Shown one piece after another: positions 34,236 to 41,236 of a stretch of DNA of 47,578 bases. Location: NCBI GenBank assembly GCA_051881075.1, contig JBJEPE010000067.1, positions 1 to 47,578 on the forward strand. Direction: 5' to 3'. A program made the position numbers and the translations under genes. The notes beneath the pieces were generated by a model. It saw nothing but the letters and a program-made list of their open reading frames with translations, did no database searches and was not told the origin of the DNA. The stretch's first letter is position 1. Every line of letters begins with the position of its first letter. The stretch is from RUG14223 sp051881075. Lineage in GTDB: Bacteria > Bacillota > Clostridia > Oscillospirales > Acutalibacteraceae.

Positions 34236-36614
34236 ATGTTAAACGATAACGATTTTTTACAGAGCATATCCGCAAAAGCAGAAAATTCTCAAATACCCGA
34301 AAGTATTTCTCCTGAGACCGTACAGGGCAAGCTTACAGGAGTTAAGCGTAAAAGAAACTTTGTACCGTATGTTTCCGTACTGCTTGCCGTCCTTATATTT
34401 GCAACCGGTATAGGAGTATATCGCTTTGCGGGCAAGTCCGGCAACGGTGATATTACCTATTCGCCAAGCGGCAAAGCACCTATGGTAAATATCAGTAAGA
34501 CTGAGAATTACTCAAATATTTATGATAAATTATTATCCATGAAATCAGATTCCGAATATAATGACTATTTTAACGGTTTTATATCTCCTGATGGTCTATC
34601 AGATGATCTATCAATTAAAGGCGAATCCAACGGTACTTTTTCTCCATCAGCCAATGAAAATATTAGCCAAGGCTCAAATAATGCGTACGAAAATGAAGAT
34701 TTCTCCGACACAAACAATCAGGTAGAGGGCGCACAGGAATCCGATATAGTAAAAACGGACGGAAAATACATTTACTATATAGACAGAGATGAGGATGTTA
34801 TCTATGCTGTAGAGGCATCAAACGGTCAAACAAAGCTTTTATCATCTATGAAGCTTAATGATATGTTTCTTAAATCTGTAATAGAAGAGGCAAAGGAAAC
34901 ACCGCTTGCCACAGCTACGGACGCTACACCTACTAACCCTATAGATAACTCTCATGAAACCCTTAACGATTTGCATACAGACGGCTTTATCTCAAACATT
35001 ATCGCAGGTGATTATGACTACTATGATGACAATGAACAAGAAGATGATTTTAAATATAATATTAATTATATTGAACTCTTTTTAAACGGTGACGAGGTAG
35101 TAGTAATAGCTGAAAAATATCATAACAACAGATTTTACGGTTTCTATAACAAAACAAATCAGAATGACTGCTATATGCCTATCCATGTTTATGCTACAAA
35201 GAATGAAACAATAGCTATTTTCTATGATTACTCAGACAGACAAACCCCTGTATTTAAAAACAGCATAGGCATCAGCGGCAGTTATATTTCCTCCAGAATG
35301 ATAGACAATATGCTTTATATTGTAACAACAGAGGGCATTTACAGGGGCAATATAAATGAAAAAATCCCGGAAAGCTTTGTTCCTACATTACGTGAGGGTG
35401 ATTCATATGTTACGGAAAGCTCTGACGATATATATATGCTAGATGATTTTACCAACGCACAATATCTTAACGTTTGCGGTATAAATGTCGATGACTTCGG
35501 AAAGATAGTAGATAGCAAGTCAATTCTTGGCAGCGGTGAAGATATTTACTCAAGTACAAAGAATCTATATGTGTATGATACCGTTTATAATTTTGATTGG
35601 AATAGAAATTACAGCGAAGAACTTACAGACGGTTTTTATGATTACAACCAAACTCAGCTTACAAAGTTTGAGCTTAATGACGGACAAATAAGCCTTAAAG
35701 CATCAAACCTTATTAACGGACACCTAATTAATCAATTTGCTATTGATGAATATAAGGATTTTGTAAGACTTGCAATAACCCATGACGGCGACCGTGTAGA
35801 AAACGGCGAGTCTGATAGCTGGGAGCATTGGAACACTTTAAGCATCTTTGACAGCAATCTCAATCTTGTCAGCTCTATAGACCACCTTGCACTCGGTGAG
35901 AGCATCAAGTCCGTAAGATTTGACGGTGAAATCGGTTATTTTGTTACATTTAAGAATACAGACCCGCTATTTACCGTTGACCTTAAAAATCCGAAAGAGC
36001 CTAAAATATTAAGTGAGCTTAAAATACCGGGTTTCTCAGAATACCTACACGTTTACAGCGATGACCTTTTATTTGGCTTTGGTGAAGACGCTGATGAAGA
36101 AGACGGCGAAACAACCGGTATTAAAATGTCAATGTTTGATGTATCTGATAAAGCCGATGTAAAGCAAATAGCTAACTATATAATCGGTAACTATAAGTAC
36201 GGTACAGACGAAAATAACAAATATTCTTATAATTTCTATGAATCCCCTGCGCTTGAAAACCACAAGGCAATACTCGTTGCACCTGAAAAGCAGCTTATAG
36301 GCATACCTCTTGCACAAATATACGGCAACTATGATGATGAGGTATCTGAGGACGGCTTTGAGGGCGGCGAAAAGCTCTTCTACGCATTCTATACTTATGA
36401 CAGAGATAACGGATTTACACAGCTTGGAGAGGCTGTTATATCAGACTTTGTATTTAATAGCTTTGACGATATCTATAACGATGATTATATTGATCCATAT
36501 AGTGATTCTCTCAGAGGCTTATATATCGGCGACTACCTCTATGTTGTAAGTCAGGTAGGTTGTATGTCATTCACATTGAGCGATTTTTCAAAGGTATCTG
36601 AAATAAGCTTTTAA
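34236..36614 (+). CDS. Membrane beta-propeller protein (COG4880-like), probable anti-sigma partner
   Basis: The start ATG 34236 (MLNDNDFLQSISAKAENSQI) is about nine bases after AAAGGA; a GTG six codons upstream is less likely. The ~792 residues have a short cytoplasmic N-terminus (~45 residues), one membrane segment (YVSVLLAVLIFATGIGVYRF) and a long extracytoplasmic domain. That domain begins with TNNQVEGAQESDIVKTDGKY, the hallmark I recall for secreted WD40-like beta-propeller proteins (COG4880). The single-span topology and the upstream ECF gene suggest the N-terminus sequesters the sigma factor; no zinc-binding anti-sigma motif is seen. The ectodomain would be the sensor. Function is inferred. 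Confidence 0.75.
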   Translation: MLNDNDFLQSISAKAENSQIPESISPETVQGKLTGVKRKRNFVPYVSVLLAVLIFATGIGVYRFAGKSGNGDITYSPSGKAPMVNISKTENYSNIYDKLLSMKSDSEYNDYFNGFISPDGLSDDLSIKGESNGTFSPSANENISQGSNNAYENEDFSDTNNQVEGAQESDIVKTDGKYIYYIDRDEDVIYAVEASNGQTKLLSSMKLNDMFLKSVIEEAKETPLATATDATPTNPIDNSHETLNDLHTDGFISNIIAGDYDYYDDNEQEDDFKYNINYIELFLNGDEVVVIAEKYHNNRFYGFYNKTNQNDCYMPIHVYATKNETIAIFYDYSDRQTPVFKNSIGISGSYISSRMIDNMLYIVTTEGIYRGNINEKIPESFVPTLREGDSYVTESSDDIYMLDDFTNAQYLNVCGINVDDFGKIVDSKSILGSGEDIYSSTKNLYVYDTVYNFDWNRNYSEELTDGFYDYNQTQLTKFELNDGQISLKASNLINGHLINQFAIDEYKDFVRLAITHDGDRVENGESDSWEHWNTLSIFDSNLNLVSSIDHLALGESIKSVRFDGEIGYFVTFKNTDPLFTVDLKNPKEPKILSELKIPGFSEYLHVYSDDLLFGFGEDADEEDGETTGIKMSMFDVSDKADVKQIANYIIGNYKYGTDENNKYSYNFYESPALENHKAILVAPEKQLIGIPLAQIYGNYDDEVSEDGFEGGEKLFYAFYTYDRDNGFTQLGEAVISDFVFNSFDDIYNDDYIDPYSDSLRGLYIGDYLYVVSQVGCMSFTLSDFSKVSEISF

Positions 36615-36642
36615 TATAGCTCTTTAAATAAATATTTCAGCA

Positions 36643-36690
36643 AAATCTCTCGCATAATATCTACGGATATATTGCGGGAGATTTCTTTAA
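36643..36690 (+). terminator. Terminator after the sigma/propeller operon
   Basis: AAATCTCTCGCA pairs with TGCGGGAGATTT (one G-T pair) with further A/T pairing inside, then TCTTTAATTC. It is an imperfect but clear hairpin. Confidence 0.75.
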
Positions 36691-36700
36691 TTCGTTTTAA

Positions 36701-36715
36701 TTTTAATTATTATAT
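36701..36715. promoter_or_regulatory. Candidate PerR box upstream of rubrerythrin
   Basis: TTTTAATTATTATAT matches 12 of 14 fixed positions of the Bacillus PerR box TTATAATNATTATAA. It lies 96 bases upstream of the rubrerythrin start. A PerR-like gene is at 10898 in this window. Confidence 0.6.
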
Positions 36716-36810
36716 AAACATCTTAATATGAATAAAACCGATATCATGGAGAAATGCTATACCCATGTAAAAACTATTGCAAAAATAATTAAATTTACGG
36801 AGGCTTTAAT

Positions 36811-37353
36811 ATGGATTTTAATGAGAGTAAAACTAAGGCAAACCTTCTTACGGCATTCGCAGGAGAATCACAAGCAAGAAATAAGTACACTTTCTTTGCA
36901 CAAATTGCCGAGCAAAACGGATACACGGAAATATCAGATATATTTAAAGAAACAGCGGATAACGAGAAGGCCCACGCACGTATATGGTTTGATTATCTTA
37001 ACGGAGGAAATACACCTACTACTTTGGACAGCTTAGTTGAAGCGGCTGCAGGCGAACATTACGAGTGGACAGAGATGTATAAGGAATTTGCGGAAATTGC
37101 TGAGGCAGAGGGCTTTACAGAGATTGCCGCAGTTATGCGAATGGTAGGTAATATAGAAAAAACTCATGAAGAACGTTTTGAACGTTTGCGTGTTGATTTA
37201 GCGGCAGGCAAGGTCTATACTAAAGATAATGAGGTGGTCTGGAAATGCACAAACTGCGGACATCTTCATGTGGGCAAAACCGCACCTAATATGTGCCCGG
37301 TTTGTAAAAAGCCACAAAGTATATTTGTGCAAGAGAACAGCATAAAGAATTAA
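36811..37353 (+). CDS. rbr: Rubrerythrin
   Basis: Rubrerythrin reduces hydrogen peroxide in anaerobes using a diiron centre and a rubredoxin-like iron site. The 180 residues have a ferritin-like domain with the metal-binding helices FAGESQARNKYTFF, DNEKAHARIW (ExxH), GEHYEWTEMYKEF and GNIEKTHEERFERL (ExxH). A C-terminal rubredoxin domain has CTNCG and CPVC (WKCTNCGHLHVGKTAPNMCP). All ligands are in place. ATG 36811 follows ACGGAGGC. It is monocistronic, with a probable PerR box upstream. Confidence 0.97.
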   Translation: MDFNESKTKANLLTAFAGESQARNKYTFFAQIAEQNGYTEISDIFKETADNEKAHARIWFDYLNGGNTPTTLDSLVEAAAGEHYEWTEMYKEFAEIAEAEGFTEIAAVMRMVGNIEKTHEERFERLRVDLAAGKVYTKDNEVVWKCTNCGHLHVGKTAPNMCPVCKKPQSIFVQENSIKN

Positions 37354-37384
37354 TGTGCGCTGTGTCGCACATACATAATATTAC

Positions 37385-37413
37385 TTGACATCATGAATTA
37401 AACAGTATATAAT
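37385..37413 (+). promoter_or_regulatory. Probable promoter of the DUF2804 gene
   Basis: A consensus TTGACA (37385-37390) is followed by overlapping -10 candidates TATAAT (37406, 15-base spacer) and TAATAT (37408, 17-base spacer). The start codon is about 100 bases further, behind AAAGGAGG. Confidence 0.45.
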
Positions 37414-37514
37414 ATTTTTAGGTAATTGTATAATTTTAACTTTATTGTTGCACATTCGCCTGTTTTTATATATAATATATATAATAGGTATTTTATTATA
37501 AAAGGAGGATAATT

Positions 37515-38549
37515 ATGCAAACTAAACTTACATACGGCAAGCTTTTAAATGAAAAGGGAGAATTAAATCAAGCAGGTTACGCCTATTCGCTGGTAAAGGA
37601 ATATAACCGTAATGATATTAAGGCTAACAAAATGCGAATTAAAGAGTGGGACTATTATCTTATACAGGGCAATAGGTATAATATTGCTCTTACCATAGCC
37701 GATAACTCATATATGGGATTGATGAGTGCAAGCATAATTGATCTTGAAACGCCATGCGAAACTACAAAAACTATTATGATACCGTTTACTAAAGGCCACA
37801 CAAACCTGCCATCTACCAGCAGATTCGGTGATGTTGAACTTGGTAAAGGAAAAAACCGTATATCATTTAAAAATGACGGCACAGTCCGCATATTTGATTG
37901 TTTTTTTGAAAATTTTGATAATAACGGTACTGACTTTGAGGCACATTTTAAAGTAGATCGTTTTCCGCAAGATTCAATGGTCATAGCTACTCCTTTTGAA
38001 GACGATAAGCGTGCATTTTATTATAATCAAAAAATATATGGTATGCGTACCGAGGGTACTGTAAAATTTGGTGATTTAGAAATATATTATAATCCTGATC
38101 AAGCCTTAACCATGATGGATTGGGGCAGAGGTGTATGGACATTCGACAATATATGGATATGGGGCGAAGGTCAGGGTTATATAAACGGAGATTTGTTTGC
38201 CTTTAATATAGGCTATGGCTTTGGCGATACATCAGCCGCCAGCGAAAATATGCTTTTCTTAAACGGCATAGCCCATAAGCTGGACAGAGTAATCGTAAAC
38301 TGGGGCAAGAATGAACACGATAAAGACGATTATACCAAGCCCTTTATAATAACCTCATCAGACGGAAGATTTGAGGTAAAGGGTACTCCTATAATTAATC
38401 GAAAGGCTTACACTCAAGTAACATTTTTGCTTAGCGATCAAAATCAAGTTTTCTCCTATCTTGACGGTGTTGTTAAGCTTGATGACGGCACAGAGCTTAA
38501 GCTTGAAAAATTTCCCTGTTCCATAGAGCGTATAAGAAACAAGTGGTAA
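37515..38549 (+). CDS. DUF2804 family protein
   Basis: The 344-residue soluble protein is mostly beta-strand and matches what I recall of DUF2804: an early KEWDYYLIQGNRYNIALTI, TMMDWGRGVWTFDNIWIWGE in the centre, and DGTELKLEKFPCSIERIRNK at the end. The family is predicted to be lipocalin-like beta-sandwich proteins, possibly binding lipids, of unknown function. No signal peptide is seen. The AAAGGAGG before ATG 37515 is near-perfect. It has its own promoter and a very strong terminator. Confidence 0.82.
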   Translation: MQTKLTYGKLLNEKGELNQAGYAYSLVKEYNRNDIKANKMRIKEWDYYLIQGNRYNIALTIADNSYMGLMSASIIDLETPCETTKTIMIPFTKGHTNLPSTSRFGDVELGKGKNRISFKNDGTVRIFDCFFENFDNNGTDFEAHFKVDRFPQDSMVIATPFEDDKRAFYYNQKIYGMRTEGTVKFGDLEIYYNPDQALTMMDWGRGVWTFDNIWIWGEGQGYINGDLFAFNIGYGFGDTSAASENMLFLNGIAHKLDRVIVNWGKNEHDKDDYTKPFIITSSDGRFEVKGTPIINRKAYTQVTFLLSDQNQVFSYLDGVVKLDDGTELKLEKFPCSIERIRNKW

Positions 38550-38568
38550 GTTATATAAGATTTATATT

Positions 38569-38624
38569 AAAACCAAACACCGCCACGGGATTCCCGTGGC
38601 GGTGTACTTGCTGATATTTGGTTT
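38569..38624. terminator. Very strong nested hairpin between DUF2804 and XRE genes
   Basis: A perfect 13-bp GC-rich stem (ACACCGCCACGGG with CCCGTGGCGGTGT, 38577-38605, loop ATT) is enclosed by outer arms AAAACCAAA (38569-38577) and TTTGGTTTT (38616-38624), with an unpaired ten-base bulge on one side. Symmetry suggests termination in both directions for these convergent genes. Confidence 0.85.
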
Positions 38625-38635
38625 TATATTTAGAA

Positions 38636-39679
38636 TTAATATGTTTCTACAGATTTTTGGGCTTTGGGTAGTTCTTTATATTTTAAAATAAGGGCTTCTA
38701 TTTCGTTTAAAAACTCTTTTTTCATAGTCGCACTTAATTCATCTAGGTCAGAATATCTACAACTAATAAGTTTTAGCATAAACCAGATATCCCAATGCAT
38801 ATTTGAGCTAAAGGCTTTTAAACGAATATTTGTTGTTTGTATATCTAGCTCAGAAGCAAATTTAAATCCCGATAAAATATCGGACAGGATTTCTTGGTTT
38901 TCTGTATCAAATGAATTCCAAATTTCATTAATTTGTTCTTGCGTTTCAGCATTTGCAATTTTTTTACTTTTTTCGGCAAGTGAATAAAATTTATACTGAT
39001 TTAGCAAGTCTGTAGTTTCGCACATTAATTTAGCGTTTTCGTCATTACTAATTATTACTTGCTCTCCAAATCTTTCAATTTTTAAAATATAAAAAGCAAT
39101 GGAAAAAACGAATATGTAGGAGGCAAATGTAATTTTCCGATCTAAAATATCATTAAAATCATTTTCATCTAAAAGAATTTTTATTCTTTTGGCACTATTA
39201 TTATTCTTGGGAGAGAACCATCTATTGAACTCGATTGATTCATCAGTTTTTTCGTCTTCTGTTAAAGCTTCGTTGTTATTAATTCTTCTTAGAAGCACTG
39301 ATCGCTCAATAGTATTGGTAGATATTCTATCATTAAGGCATAAAATAAGCTTTTCTGGAATAGGTAGACGTCTTAATACAGTATCAAAATTAACAAACCA
39401 AAGTTGTGCTTCAATTTCATCTTCAGAGGGGTACTGTTTACGAATAGCATATATTCTTTCTACAAGTTCATCTCCCTCTGTGTCTCCGCCAGTAAGGAAA
39501 CTTAAAATAGAATCTAACAAATCATTGTCAATGTTCTTAACATCTCCTTTTTCAAGTTTTGTAATATAAGCAGAACTTCTGTCTATATTTTCAGCAAGAT
39601 CTTTGGCTTGAATGCTTTTTTGAAGACGAAGCGCTTTTAACATATTTGCTAATTCTGGTGTTACAGGAGTTTTTGACAT
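38636..39679 (-). CDS. XRE-family protein with long unknown C-terminal domain
   Basis: The 347-residue protein has an N-terminal Cro/cI HTH (MLKALRLQKSIQAKDLAENI DRSSAYITKLEKGD, residues ~13-46). About 280 residues of mixed helical sequence follow with no motif I recognise: no protease His-Glu, no peptidase or ligand domain, no membrane segment. It is AT-rich, unlike the flanking core genes. ATG 39679 follows GGAGG. It could be a regulator with a built-in sensor domain. It is divergent from the small-RNA candidate locus and small genes at 39788-40396. Confidence 0.75.
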   Translation of the reverse strand: MSKTPVTPELANMLKALRLQKSIQAKDLAENIDRSSAYITKLEKGDVKNIDNDLLDSILSFLTGGDTEGDELVERIYAIRKQYPSEDEIEAQLWFVNFDTVLRRLPIPEKLILCLNDRISTNTIERSVLLRRINNNEALTEDEKTDESIEFNRWFSPKNNNSAKRIKILLDENDFNDILDRKITFASYIFVFSIAFYILKIERFGEQVIISNDENAKLMCETTDLLNQYKFYSLAEKSKKIANAETQEQINEIWNSFDTENQEILSDILSGFKFASELDIQTTNIRLKAFSSNMHWDIWFMLKLISCRYSDLDELSATMKKEFLNEIEALILKYKELPKAQKSVETY

Positions 39680-39787
39680 ATATATTTTCCTCCATAAATT
39701 AACGATTGATTTATTATAACACGCCCTTTTTGAAATGTCAAGTAATATACGAAAAGAGTAAAAACGTAAATTATTTTACGAAATATA

Positions 39788-39816
39788 TTGACAATATGAT
39801 TTCTGTGTGCTATAAT
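39788..39816 (+). promoter_or_regulatory. Perfect consensus sigma-A promoter
   Basis: TTGACA (39788-39793), a 17-base spacer and TATAAT (39811-39816) form an exact consensus with an extended -10 TG. Transcription would begin near 39823. The first gene downstream is only at 40055, so the transcript starts with a structured non-coding segment. Confidence 0.85.
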
Positions 39817-39851
39817 ACGGACAAATCCTTGAAAACACCACATCAGAGGTA

Positions 39852-39927
39852 GAAAAGAAAAGACACCGATTGATATCTCGGTGCCTGTAGAGTGACAAAA
39901 GCACGGTTAGGTACTCTGTCGTGTTGC
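39852..39927 (-). ncRNA. Candidate small RNA with own promoter and terminator
   Basis: On the minus strand, TTGCAT (39962-39957) and TACACT (39939-39934) with a 17-base spacer give a plausible promoter and a start near 39927. A hairpin with arms CACCGA (39864-39869) and TCGGTG (39878-39883) followed by a T-rich run (39863-39851) would end a ~75-base RNA. It overlaps and opposes the plus-strand transcript from 39823. It holds no ORF. This resembles the antitoxin RNA part of type I toxin loci, but no toxin gene is visible. Confidence 0.45.
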
Positions 39928-39933
39928 AACCAT

Positions 39934-39950
39934 AGTGTACCACACTTTTT
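39934..39950 (+). terminator. Short hairpin with T-run on the plus strand
   Basis: AGTGT (39934-39938) pairs with ACACT (39942-39946) around ACC, followed by TTTTT. The stem is only five base pairs, so it is weak. It would end the plus-strand RNA at about 130 bases before the zinc-ribbon gene. Confidence 0.35.
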
Positions 39951-40054
39951 CTCCGAATGCAATATGAAATTTGTCCTCAGAAAGGTAAAAAAAGCAGGCT
40001 TTTCCATCAAAATGTGTTTACATATAATATTATGAAACTATGAGGTGATTTTTT

Positions 40055-40162
40055 ATGAGAATAAAGTACAGATATTATATCTGCGGTTGTGGGAGAAAAA
40101 TTATTCCCGTAACCAATCCGTCAAAGTGTCCGCATTGCGGTCGTATTACTCGTTTGAAGTGA
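40055..40162 (+). CDS. 35-residue zinc-ribbon peptide
   Basis: A short ORF from ATG 40055 (behind GAGGTGATTTTTT) encodes MRIKYRYYICGCGRKIIPVT and ends CPHCGRITRLK. Four cysteines in CxC and CxxC pairs form a plausible zinc ribbon. Its stop overlaps the ribosome binding site (GAGGTGG) of the next gene nine bases downstream, so the two are translated together. It is too small to assign by family; the layout resembles rubredoxin/zinc-ribbon mini-proteins often placed beside DUF2188 genes (inference). Confidence 0.7.
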   Translation: MRIKYRYYICGCGRKIIPVTNPSKCPHCGRITRLK

Positions 40163-40171
40163 GGTGGTACT

Positions 40172-40396
40172 ATGGGTAAGAATCAACACGTCACGCCACA
40201 TCCTCAGGGAGGGTGGCAGGTAAAGGGTTCTGGTAATACCAAAGCCACTGTACGAACCTCAACTCAAAAAGAGGCAATCGGTATAGCACGTGCAATTTCT
40301 CAGAATCAACATTCCGAGTTGGTGATTCATGGCACTAATGGTCAAATTCGAGAAAAGGATTCTCACGGAAGAGATTCCTATCCTCCGAAGGGCTGA
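40172..40396 (+). CDS. DUF2188 domain protein
   Basis: The 74-residue product reads HVTPHPQGGWQVKGSGNTKA, then QKEAIGIARAISQNQHSELV and IHGTNGQIREKDSHGRDSYP. This is the full DUF2188 pattern, a small alpha/beta domain found across bacteria and often in accessory regions. Function is unknown; a single conserved tail KDSHGRDSYPP closes it. It follows the 35-residue zinc-ribbon gene by nine bases. Confidence 0.88.
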   Translation: MGKNQHVTPHPQGGWQVKGSGNTKATVRTSTQKEAIGIARAISQNQHSELVIHGTNGQIREKDSHGRDSYPPKG

Positions 40397-40405
40397 GTAT
40401 AATTA

Positions 40406-40447
40406 TGCTCACATTGAACTTTAAAGAACAATGTGAGCAGATATTTT
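40406..40447. terminator. Terminator after the DUF2188 gene
   Basis: TGCTCACATTG pairs perfectly with CAATGTGAGCA across a 12-base loop and is followed by GATATTTTTT. It stands between the convergent DUF2188 and tatD genes. Confidence 0.85.
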
Positions 40448-40451
40448 TTAC

Positions 40452-41225
40452 TCATAAATCAATTTTGTAAAGCCTACAGGCGTTTTCTTTTGTTGCACTT
40501 AATAGCTGCTCTGTCGTTATTCCACGCAGGGCGGCTATTTTTTCTGCCGTATAAATTATCATAGATGAGTCACAACGTTTGCCTCTATATGGCACAGGGG
40601 TCATGTACGGTGCGTCCGTTTCAAGCAGTAATCTGTCAAGCGGAACTGCCTGTGCTACCTCAAGCGGTACACGGGCATTCTTAAAGGTAACTACACCGCC
40701 TAAGCTTATTGAAAGCCCCAGCTTAATAACCTCTTTCAGCATCTCCACGCTACCCGAAAAGCAATGTACCAACCCCTTGGGCTTATACTTTTTTAGTAGC
40801 TCCATAGTGTCTGCATGAGCATCTCTATCATGAAACACTATCGGCATATCAAGCTCGTTTGCAAGCATTATCTGCTCTTCGGCTACTTTAATCTGTACCT
40901 CTCTGCTTGGTGCATCCTCATAGTGATAGTCAAGCCCTATCTCCCCTATTGCGCATACTTTTTCATTTTCAACACATAGACGGCGCAAACGCTCGATGTA
41001 ATCTGTCGGTACCTGTGCGGCGTGTTCCGGATGATAACCTACTGTTGCATAAAAGTACGGGTATCTATCAGCTAGGTCAAGGCTCGCCTTGCAGGTATCA
41101 AAATTTACAGACGCATTAACTACGGCACACACTCCCCTATCAGGCAAGGTCTGAATAAGCTCATCTCTGTCAGCGTCGAAAGCCTCATCATCATAGTGAG
41201 CGTGGCTGTCAAAAATCAAGTTCAT
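40452..41225 (-). CDS. tatD: TatD-family metal-dependent deoxyribonuclease
   Basis: TatD-family hydrolases are 3'-5' DNA/RNA exonucleases. The 257 residues show the family metal ligands in order: FDSHAHYDDEAFDADRDELI at the N-terminus, IGEIGLDYHYED, VFHDRDAHADT, HCFSGSVEMLKE and LETDAPYMTPVPYRGKRCDS. The end KENACRLYKIDL is typical. It lies 11 bases downstream of metG on the same strand, a frequent pairing in Firmicutes. Confidence 0.96.
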   Translation of the reverse strand: MNLIFDSHAHYDDEAFDADRDELIQTLPDRGVCAVVNASVNFDTCKASLDLADRYPYFYATVGYHPEHAAQVPTDYIERLRRLCVENEKVCAIGEIGLDYHYEDAPSREVQIKVAEEQIMLANELDMPIVFHDRDAHADTMELLKKYKPKGLVHCFSGSVEMLKEVIKLGLSISLGGVVTFKNARVPLEVAQAVPLDRLLLETDAPYMTPVPYRGKRCDSSMIIYTAEKIAALRGITTEQLLSATKENACRLYKIDL

Positions 41226-41236
41226 TTTACCACCGC

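Noticed and set aside
39817..39950. A short toxin ORF in the plus-strand RNA of the convergent-promoter locus
   Set aside because: All frames were read; the longest ATG/GTG/TTG frames are seven residues or fewer, so no type I toxin is supported.
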